DNA of 13,289 nucleotides from Defluviitaleaceae bacterium (GTDB lineage: Bacteria > Bacillota > Clostridia > Lachnospirales > WQUN01). Below, piece after piece: positions 1-5,358 of the stretch; within the stretch, counting starts at the first letter, position 1, and the number at the start of each line of letters is the position of its first letter. The stretch covers positions 1-13,289 of the forward strand of contig WRDG01000038.1 in assembly GCA_009783525.1 (NCBI GenBank), given 5' to 3'. The position numbers and the translations under genes are program-made. Below the pieces are notes generated by a model. The model searched no databases. It was not told the DNA's origin and saw only the letters and a list, made by a program, of their open reading frames with translations.

Positions 1-2
1 AA

Positions 3-485
3 CGTATTTATACTGAAAATTGGAACCGTTCTAATGAATACGGGCGCATAGACCCGGAAAACTTCACGCCTCAATCAAAAAACCCGATAATCGCTAAGTT
101 CTTCATGAACATCGGACGCGCCGACCAGCTCGGCTCAGGCATCCGCAACCTCTACAAGTACACGAAACTTTATTCAGGTGAAGAGCCGGTACTCATCGAG
201 GGCGATATTTTCAAAACAATTATTCCGCTTATTTCGGCAAGCGAAAAACAAGCGAATAAAACAAGCGGAAAAAACAAGCGAATAAAACAGGCGAATAAAA
301 CAAGCGAAAAAAAGGATGCCATCGTGGGATACATCGCAGAACACGGCATGGTTACGGCCACCGTACTTACTGAGCTATTCAACTTAAGTGAAGGTCGTGT
401 CCGCGCCATATTGCTTGAAATGGTGAAAGCAGGTTCCATCAAAAAAAATGGCAAAACAAAGTCTGTTTATTACACTCTTGAATGA
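3..485 (+). CDS. AlbA_2/HATPase_c_4-type ATP-binding transcriptional regulator (RecG-like), 3' part only
   Basis: The reading frame is open from the left window edge, so the start and the N-terminal AlbA_2 (Schlafen-type, putative DNA-binding) domain lie outside. The visible part begins RIYTENWNRSNEYGR and contains the stretch IGRADQLGSGIRNLYKYTK (about residues 37-55 of the visible part). This is the hallmark end of the HATPase_c_4 domain in proteins often annotated as 'putative DNA binding domain-containing' or 'ATP-dependent DNA helicase RecG-like'. Next comes a lysine-rich, repetitive linker built from a 13-nt tandem repeat, then a C-terminal winged helix (about 60 residues, IVGYIAEHGMVTATVLTELF through to VYYTLE). 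An internal ATG at 105 lies inside the conserved domain and is not the start. The family is usually assigned to transcription regulation or stress response, but the targets here are unknown. The call rests on motif recognition and the family is fairly sure. Confidence 0.85.
   Translation, partial: RIYTENWNRSNEYGRIDPENFTPQSKNPIIAKFFMNIGRADQLGSGIRNLYKYTKLYSGEEPVLIEGDIFKTIIPLISASEKQANKTSGKNKRIKQANKTSEKKDAIVGYIAEHGMVTATVLTELFNLSEGRVRAILLEMVKAGSIKKNGKTKSVYYTLE
239..314 (+). repeat. 13-nt tandem repeat (about 5-6 units) inside the regulator gene
   Basis: The unit is close to AAGCGAATAAAAC. Copies start at 239 (11 nt), 250, 263, 276, 289 and 302 (degenerate). Those at 250 and 276 are identical, and those at 263 and 289 differ from them by one or two bases. 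Because 13 is not a multiple of 3, each unit is read in a different frame and the protein repeats only every 39 nt: KQANKTSGKNKRI is followed by KQANKTSEKK. The array encodes the basic linker between the ATPase-like domain and the winged helix. Confidence 0.9.
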
Positions 486-569
486 ACTTTTAACGATTGC
501 CAGAATTTTTCTACGAAATCGTCGCGGAAATCGAAGGGGACGCAAAATAAAAAAAAGGGAGACAAACAC

Positions 570-1316
570 ATGGGTTTTTGGGACAGGCTTGAAGAAAATA
601 ATTTTGAAAATAATTTATCGGCATTCATAATAATATTATTTATTTATACGCTTATATTTACATTTTACGGTTTTGCGCGCGAAGCGGCGGACATAATTCT
701 CGGCGGGATACCTTTTATAAGCAACATAAGGGATTTTACCGGCATACATGAAATGCTTAACACATCTCCGCTTTTTTTTGCCGCGGAATATTTCAAGCTC
801 TTTTTGATGACGTTTGTAACATTGACTATCAAAAGAATGTATCCAGACATCAACAACGGAAACATCCACTATATATTGTTTGAAATCATTTCGGGTACTT
901 TGATAAGTTTACTTACGGTTTTTATTGTTAACAAGCTTTTGCTTTCGCAAGTACTCATCAGCGCCGTATACGAATGGGTATCGGGCATATTATTAACGGT
1001 TACTGCTTCTCTTACCGTAATTTCGATTATAAAAATTTTCGCTAAAGGAACACCGAGCGTAATTTTTTTTGCAATTATCTATTCCATAATAAGCAGCAGG
1101 GCGTTTATATTGGCAAGAAGGGCTTTTTTGTATGCGACGCTTATTGTAATTTTAGTAATTTACCTGGACGCAAAATACGGAAGCATATATGTCTTACTCG
1201 ACGAAGTGACTATGATTATTGTTATTGCCGGCCCGGTAATTTGCATTATGTTAATAGGTATCGCTTACTTGCTGAAGTCTGTGTTTGCGAAAAAAAACAA
1301 GCGATATTATAGGTAA
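570..1316 (+). CDS. multi-pass integral membrane protein of unknown function (248 aa)
   Basis: I do not recognise the family. The ATG at 570 is preceded by a good ribosome binding site (AGGGAG at 556-561, 8-nt spacer). The protein has about six to seven hydrophobic segments, near residues 16-36, 64-86, 100-125, 128-157, 161-178, 184-200 and 208-236. It ends in a short basic tail (KKNKRYYR), which suggests a cytoplasmic C-terminus. The N-terminal 15 residues are polar, and there is no cleavable signal peptide, lipobox or catalytic motif that I can name. The gene is strikingly A/T-rich: bases 601-660 contain only 9 G or C. The operon to its right is G/C-rich. It stands alone between the regulator fragment (84-bp gap) and a strong terminator. 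Transport, immunity or a structural role are all possible and none is supported. That it is a real gene is well supported by the ribosome binding site, the terminator and the consistent membrane topology. Confidence 0.75.
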   Translation: MGFWDRLEENNFENNLSAFIIILFIYTLIFTFYGFAREAADIILGGIPFISNIRDFTGIHEMLNTSPLFFAAEYFKLFLMTFVTLTIKRMYPDINNGNIHYILFEIISGTLISLLTVFIVNKLLLSQVLISAVYEWVSGILLTVTASLTVISIIKIFAKGTPSVIFFAIIYSIISSRAFILARRAFLYATLIVILVIYLDAKYGSIYVLLDEVTMIIVIAGPVICIMLIGIAYLLKSVFAKKNKRYYR

Positions 1317-1379
1317 AAATCAAACGGTAAAGGCGGAAACGTAATGACGAACCTTGAGCGTATACACAATAGCAAATGC

Positions 1380-1421
1380 AAAAAAACAAGCCGCCGCAAT
1401 TGCGGCGGCTTGTTTTTTTTT
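1380..1421. terminator. bidirectional intrinsic terminator between convergent genes
   Basis: A perfect inverted repeat is centred between 1399 and 1400. The G/C-rich core (CAAGCCGCCGC with its complement) is flanked by seven A on the left (1380-1386) and nine T on the right (1413-1421). Either strand therefore forms a strong hairpin followed by a U-run. It lies between the stop of the + strand membrane-protein gene and the stop of the - strand ABC permease gene, so it can end both transcripts. Confidence 0.93.
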
Positions 1422-1430
1422 ATTCACTTT

Positions 1431-3125
1431 TTAATGCGTAATCGCGTTGATGTCCCTTCGATTATAAAAAAATATTCCCAAGGCCGTAAGCGCCGCGGCT
1501 ATTGCCGTGAGCACCGCAAGAGTTAGCGGTTCCGTTTGTTTCATGGGCAGTTCGTTGATATAACCGAACGGCGTGAGTTTGGAGAGCCACGCGGGAAAAA
1601 CGCTGAGCCGGCCGATAAACACGACCAGGAACGAATATGCGTAATAGCCCCATATCGCTCCCGACGCTTTTGGCGCCGCGCCTATAAGCAGCACGGTCAC
1701 GCCTATCATCACCCACAGTGCGGGCACATAAACCATGTTCGCCTCAAGCAAAAACAGGAATGTCAGTTCGGACGGGTCGGCAAGCGAGGTAACAGCCACG
1801 CCGTACAGCCCTATGACCAATGCGAACTGCAAAACAATCGCGCACACGAATGCGATCGCCGCGTAACCCGCGAGGTACCGCGTGCGGCTCACCGGGGCGG
1901 CGTGGATCAGCTCCGCGCGGATGTCGCGCTCTTCGTGCACCGCCTTTAAAATAAATATCAGCAGCGCTATCACGGTCACGAGGCTCATAATGTTGTTTAT
2001 CATTGCGGAAAATAATTCCGGCAGCGTGAAGCCCGCCTGCCTGACCGCCGCCTGCATGAACGCCACCGTCTGCTCCACCGTGAAGCCCTCTGTAAACTCG
2101 ATGCCCGCAGGCCCTAAGATAAGCGTGCGGTACATGTCGTTTTGCGCGATAAATTCGTCGATTTCGCCGAGCACAGACGAATACGACGCGCCCAGCATAA
2201 ACATGCTGACAAGCCAAACTATTATGCCGGATTTTAAAAGCTTAAACGAAAGCCCCGCGGGGGTTTTCATCAGGAACGAGCCCTTCGCCCGGCCCGGCTT
2301 CGCGGCGATTATCCCCTGGTCGATGTCGCGCACATGGTTGAAATAAAAAGCCGCCGCTGTTATCACGGCCGCAGCCGCAACCAAGATATAAATCGGCCAA
2401 AAATTATTTTCGATATAGGCTTCCGTGCGCAGTGCCAAACCGAGCGGGCTTATCCGCGCAAGTATTTCCATGTCGGGGTTCATGTCGCCGGGGGCGCGCA
2501 GCAGATATAAAAACCCGAGCGCCATAAACGAATAGCCGGTCGCGCCGCGCGAGCTTGAAGAAAGCTGGCAGAACAGCGCCGCAAGCGCCGCGAACACGAG
2601 ACCTACCGCGCCGTTTGTCATGCCCCACAGCATCGAACCCGTAAAGCACATGCTTTCGTCGCCGGTTGCGTACATGCCGAGCCCCAGCACTGCAGATAAA
2701 ACGACGTTGACGATAACGACGGTGATCATAACCGCGCTTAAATTTGCGAGCCTACCCGTGGGCAGCGAACGCACGACTTCGTAGCGGCCGCGCTCTTCGT
2801 CTGTACGGGTATAGCGCGCCACCAAAAAAATGTTCATGAGCGCGACGGTTATTGCAGTAAACAGCATCATGAAGTTGGTGTAAAGCGCGCCGAACGTCCC
2901 CGTTATTGATGCGTACGCCGGGCCGACCATAGCCACCATCGCGGGTATTTCCATGATTGGCAAAAGCGAATCGAGGCTTTCTAAATCAATGGCGGTTTTC
3001 ATGCCGGGCACGAGGCCCACCACGATTAATGTAAGCAGGACAATCCACGCGCAGGAGATGACGCGCTCGCGGCGCAGAATAAATTTTGTCAGCAAAAAGG
3101 AATTTTCGAAGTTCCCCTTTTTCAT
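1431..3125 (-). CDS. ABC-2-type export permease, internally duplicated (TnrB3-like, 564 aa)
   Basis: This is the membrane half of an ABC exporter. It has about 12 hydrophobic segments, near residues 23-41, 83-104, 130-152, 166-187, 197-209, 243-262, 301-317, 377-395, 417-444, 462-482, 488-505 and 535-553. The two halves are related. EERGRYEVVRSLPTGR (110-125) matches EERDIRAELIHAAPVSRTR (398-416) just after equivalent membrane segments, and YFNHVRDID (261-269) matches FYNRRDIN (553-560). This layout fits the 'exporter of polyketide antibiotics'/tetronasin-resistance permease group (COG3559-like), where one polypeptide supplies both transmembrane domains. The ATG overlaps the ATPase stop as ATGA (3122-3125), with AGGAAGG just upstream, so the two are translationally coupled. 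The substrate cannot be inferred; antibiotic or toxic-compound export is the family's usual assignment. Confidence 0.88.
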   Translation of the reverse strand: MKKGNFENSFLLTKFILRRERVISCAWIVLLTLIVVGLVPGMKTAIDLESLDSLLPIMEIPAMVAMVGPAYASITGTFGALYTNFMMLFTAITVALMNIFLVARYTRTDEERGRYEVVRSLPTGRLANLSAVMITVVIVNVVLSAVLGLGMYATGDESMCFTGSMLWGMTNGAVGLVFAALAALFCQLSSSSRGATGYSFMALGFLYLLRAPGDMNPDMEILARISPLGLALRTEAYIENNFWPIYILVAAAAVITAAAFYFNHVRDIDQGIIAAKPGRAKGSFLMKTPAGLSFKLLKSGIIVWLVSMFMLGASYSSVLGEIDEFIAQNDMYRTLILGPAGIEFTEGFTVEQTVAFMQAAVRQAGFTLPELFSAMINNIMSLVTVIALLIFILKAVHEERDIRAELIHAAPVSRTRYLAGYAAIAFVCAIVLQFALVIGLYGVAVTSLADPSELTFLFLLEANMVYVPALWVMIGVTVLLIGAAPKASGAIWGYYAYSFLVVFIGRLSVFPAWLSKLTPFGYINELPMKQTEPLTLAVLTAIAAALTALGIFFYNRRDINAITH

Positions 3126-4027
3126 GACGCACCTTCCTTTTTGTAGTGACGCATGAAAAGTTCCTCAAGCGACGGCGGCGTGCTCTCGATCTTTTTGATG
3201 CCGAACTGCGTCAAGTGCGCAACTACTGTTCCCATCGCGGGCGTGTCCACCAAAAAATTTACCGAGTTGGTTTTTTCTTTCAATTCGTGAACGCCGGCTA
3301 AATTGTTTAGGCCCGTGATTTGCCTCTCCGCCGAAACTTCCATCGTGTAGCGGGTCAGGTGCCGCAGCTCGTCCAAAGTGCCGACTTCGACGAGCTCGCC
3401 CTCGCGGATTATTCCCACCCTGTCGCAAAGGCGCTCCACTTCGGACATGATGTGGCTCGAAAGGAACACGCCCTTGCCCTTGCTCTTTTGCTCCATTACG
3501 CACGCTTGAAAAACCTGCTCCATCAACGGGTCGAGGCCGCTTGTGGGTTCGTCCAGTATGTACAGGTCAACGTCCGACGCGAACGCCGCCACCAGCGCGA
3601 CCTTTTGCCTGTTGCCTTTTGAATATGTGCGGCATTTTTTTGTCGGGTCGAGGTTAAAATCTTTTATGAGACGGTTGCGGAGCGCATCGTCTGTTTTTTT
3701 GCCGCGGTCGCCGCGAAGGTTGACGAACAGGTCTATCACTTCGCCGCCCGTGAGGTTAGGCCACAGGTTTACGTCTCCCGGCACATAAGCGATCTTTTTG
3801 TGTATCTCGACCGCGTCCTTCCAGGCGTCGCGACCAAAAATTTTCGCGCTGCCCTTGGTTGCCTTTAAAATCCCAAGCAGCACTCTTATTGTCGTGGATT
3901 TGCCGGCGCCGTTCGGGCCTATGTAGGCGAACACCTCGCCCTCGTTGACCTGCAGGCAAACGTCCTTTAAAGCTTCCGTTTTTCCGAAAAATTTTGAAAC
4001 ATTTTCCAATTCTACGCTGTAGCCCAT
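3122..4027 (-). CDS. ABC transporter ATP-binding protein, exporter type (301 aa)
   Basis: This is the nucleotide-binding subunit that powers the downstream permease. Visible motifs are Walker A GPNGAGKST (37-45), signature YSKGNRQK (135-142), Walker B LYILDEPTSGLDP (155-167) and the H-loop SSH (His192). The usual Q-loop glutamine position reads YVPGDVNLWPNLT, so Gln is replaced, which is common in this exporter subgroup. The C-terminal 90 residues form the accessory region typical of CcmA/DrrA-like (COG1131) proteins. Start choice: an in-frame ATG seven codons upstream (4048) has no ribosome binding site. The ATG at 4027 has AGAAGGGTG at 4034-4042 with a 6-nt spacer, so 4027 is preferred. The gene lies 27 bp after the TetR gene and overlaps the permease gene by 4 bp. 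Confidence 0.92.
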   Translation of the reverse strand: MGYSVELENVSKFFGKTEALKDVCLQVNEGEVFAYIGPNGAGKSTTIRVLLGILKATKGSAKIFGRDAWKDAVEIHKKIAYVPGDVNLWPNLTGGEVIDLFVNLRGDRGKKTDDALRNRLIKDFNLDPTKKCRTYSKGNRQKVALVAAFASDVDLYILDEPTSGLDPLMEQVFQACVMEQKSKGKGVFLSSHIMSEVERLCDRVGIIREGELVEVGTLDELRHLTRYTMEVSAERQITGLNNLAGVHELKEKTNSVNFLVDTPAMGTVVAHLTQFGIKKIESTPPSLEELFMRHYKKEGAS

Positions 4028-4033
4028 TTTTTT

Positions 4034-4042
4034 CACCCTTCT
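4034..4042 (-). promoter_or_regulatory. ribosome binding site fixing the ATPase start
   Basis: On the minus strand AGAAGGGTG is followed by six A and then ATG (4027). This site lies inside the reading frame that would follow the upstream ATG at 4048, which itself has no purine-rich site. It therefore argues for the shorter protein. Confidence 0.7.
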
Positions 4043-4054
4043 GGCCATTGAATT

Positions 4055-4744
4055 TTATTGCTGTTTATAAAAACAAGCCCTCATTGTGTCTAAAATCTCT
4101 TTTAATTCTTCGAGATAGATATCGTAATTTTCGCGCGCCGTTTCGCCCGTTTTACCGCTTGGCGTTTCGGCTATTTTTGCATTGGCATATCCCGCAAACG
4201 TCAAGCCGATAATTTTTATCGCGGCCTTTGGGTCGATGCCGTCCCTAAAAAGCGAAAGATCCGCGTGCGCGAATATTTCCGCCACCAAATTGGCGTGCAT
4301 CGACTGCAAATCCTTTAAAGCCCCGCCGGCGTTTATTTCGTGGTCGGCCTCGACATACGCCCCGGTTAAAAAATCGAACACGGACGGGAATTTCATGCAC
4401 AGGTCGCGCTTGAGCAGCGACGTCTGCCAAATGCTGTCGAAGATGTCGCGCTGACGCACGTTTATCAAGTCGATGTATTCTTTCCGCATTGTCTCGACTG
4501 CGTATCTGACCATAAAATCGTAGAGCTTTTCTTTTGTCCCGAAGTAATGGAACAGCAGCCCTTTTGATATAGCAGCCTCCCTCACGATGTTGTCTGTGGA
4601 GGCTTTTTTATAACCGGATAAAAATTCTTTCATTGAAGCGTTAATAATCCGCCCGCGTTTTTCTTCGTCGAGCGTTAAAAATTTATGGTAGTCCCCCCCT
4701 TCCGCTTCGATGCGCTCACATTCCGAATTTTCGTTATCGATCAT
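4055..4744 (-). CDS. TetR/AcrR-family transcriptional regulator (229 aa)
   Basis: This is a probable repressor of its own operon, which also encodes the ABC exporter. The N-terminal TetR_N domain spans roughly residues 26-75. Its helix-turn-helix reads STDNIVREAAISKGLLFHYF (49-68), followed by GTKEKLYDFM, the classic TetR pattern. The C-terminal ligand-binding/dimer domain (about 85-229) is all-helical and, as usual, not recognisable by motif. The ATG at 4744 has AAAGGAG upstream with an 8-nt spacer. About 25 polar residues precede the TetR domain, slightly more than usual. It is the first gene of the operon, and two similar inverted repeats overlap its promoter, which supports autoregulation. 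The effector is probably the exported compound or a related molecule; this is inference. Confidence 0.92.
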   Translation of the reverse strand: MIDNENSECERIEAEGGDYHKFLTLDEEKRGRIINASMKEFLSGYKKASTDNIVREAAISKGLLFHYFGTKEKLYDFMVRYAVETMRKEYIDLINVRQRDIFDSIWQTSLLKRDLCMKFPSVFDFLTGAYVEADHEINAGGALKDLQSMHANLVAEIFAHADLSLFRDGIDPKAAIKIIGLTFAGYANAKIAETPSGKTGETARENYDIYLEELKEILDTMRACFYKQQ

Positions 4745-4780
4745 TGGACCAACTCCTTTCGGTCATAAAAAAATATTTTA

Positions 4781-4799
4781 TTCGACTCGGTTGGTCAAT
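4781..4799. promoter_or_regulatory. candidate TetR operator O2 just downstream of the -10
   Basis: Minus strand ATTGACCAACCGAGTCGAA has the same 19-bp layout as the upstream site and shares 10 of its 14 arm positions, though its own symmetry is imperfect. Its centre is 28 bp from the other site, and it spans the end of the -10 and the expected transcription start. A second, weaker site for the same regulator is the simplest reading. Confidence 0.5.
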
Positions 4800-4826
4800 A
4801 ATAAATTAGTTGACTAATCAAGTCAA
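4798..4826 (-). promoter_or_regulatory. sigma-A-type promoter of the TetR-ABC operon
   Basis: Read on the minus strand, TTGACT (4826-4821) is followed by a 17-nt spacer and TATTAT (4803-4798). Each hexamer has five of six consensus bases at the ideal spacing. It lies about 55 bp upstream of the TetR ATG, and the -35 and most of the spacer lie inside a perfect inverted repeat. Confidence 0.75.
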
Positions 4827-4827
4827 C
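4809..4827. promoter_or_regulatory. candidate TetR operator O1 over the -35 element
   Basis: This is a perfect inverted repeat with 7-bp arms and a 5-bp centre, GTTGACT-N5-AGTCAAC. It covers the -35 hexamer and spacer of the TetR promoter, so a bound dimer would block RNA polymerase. Size and symmetry fit TetR-family operators. That the neighbouring TetR binds it is inference. Confidence 0.7.
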
Positions 4828-4856
4828 AATTATTTCGTATACTATCCGCGGCTTAT

Positions 4857-4886
4857 TTGATAAATTCTTTTAAACAAGCAAATATT
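4857..4886 (+). promoter_or_regulatory. possible weak promoter for the NUDIX gene
   Basis: TTGATA (4857-4862), an 18-nt spacer and AATATT (4881-4886) lie 34 bp before the GTG start. The -35 matches five of six consensus bases and the -10 only four of six, in A/T-rich DNA where chance matches are common. I see no better candidate on this strand. Confidence 0.3.
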
Positions 4887-4914
4887 TTTTTGCGATTCGT
4901 ATCAAATGATTTTT

Positions 4915-4922
4915 AGAGGGTG
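4915..4922 (+). promoter_or_regulatory. odd ribosome binding site overlapping the GTG start
   Basis: AGAGGGTG is the only Shine-Dalgarno-like run near the start of the NUDIX gene, and it overlaps the GTG initiation codon itself (4920-4922). Either initiation at GTG is weak, or a non-standard codon a few bases downstream (ATT at 4923 or ACG at 4929) is used. Confidence 0.35.
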
Positions 4923-5357
4923 ATTTTTACGCAAAAAGAAAAATCATGCGGCGCGGTCCTTTTCACGGAGCAGGACGGCGTCAGAAAATATGTGCTGGTG
5001 GGCCGCGGACCATTGCAAAGCGGCCGAGATTGTAACTGCGGCTTTCCAAAAGGGCATGCAGAAAAAAACGAAACGGAGCGCGAAACGGCGCTGCGTGAAA
5101 TAAAAGAAGAGACATGCATTGACGCCCGGATCATAGAGGGATTTAAAAAGGAAATAAATTATGTAATGCCAAACGGCGTCGCCAAAGAAGCGGTTTATTT
5201 TCTTGCCTCGTATAAAAATCAAGAGCCAAAAAAAAGCCCCTGCGAGGAGCTTGAAGTGCTGCTGCTTCCTTTCGCGGAGGCTATTGACGCGCTAACATTT
5301 GAAAGCGCAAAAGAAATTTTGCGCGGCGCAGAAAATTTTTTAAATACGCAGACGTAA
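4920..5357 (+). CDS. NUDIX hydrolase, Ap4A-hydrolase-like (145 aa)
   Basis: It probably hydrolyses a nucleoside diphosphate-linked substrate, such as a diadenosine polyphosphate, in the cytoplasm. The opening KSCGAVLF (8-15) and GFPKGHAEKNE (41-51) are typical of bis(5'-nucleosyl)-tetraphosphatase-type NUDIX proteins. The Nudix box runs from Gly45 to Ile67 (G-x5-E51-x7-R59-E60-I-x-E63-E64-x-C66-I67). All catalytic and metal-binding Glu residues are present, but the usual Gly at 66 is Cys. Length is normal for the family. The start is GTG at 4920. An in-frame TAG at 4914-4916 excludes any longer form, and the next in-frame Met or Val would cut into the first strand. It is divergent from the TetR gene and may share its control region, and it ends 1 bp from the convergent kinase gene. 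The substrate is uncertain. Confidence 0.9.
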   Translation: MIFTQKEKSCGAVLFTEQDGVRKYVLVGRGPLQSGRDCNCGFPKGHAEKNETERETALREIKEETCIDARIIEGFKKEINYVMPNGVAKEAVYFLASYKNQEPKKSPCEELEVLLLPFAEAIDALTFESAKEILRGAENFLNTQT

Positions 5358-5358
5358 A

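Noticed and set aside
448..630. + strand reading frame rich in Arg overlapping the regulator end and the membrane-protein start
   Set aside because: It overlaps two better-supported genes in another frame, has no ribosome binding site, and its Arg-rich run comes from out-of-frame reading.
1344..1526. Small + strand reading frame of 60 codons after the membrane-protein gene
   Set aside because: It runs straight through the bidirectional terminator and into the 3' end of the permease gene on the other strand. Its composition is low-complexity basic and shows no family likeness.
1536..2346. Long + strand reading frames opposite the ABC permease gene
   Set aside because: They are shadows produced by the G/C-rich third positions of the permease gene. 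The proteins show no domain, while the opposite strand gives a coherent duplicated permease.
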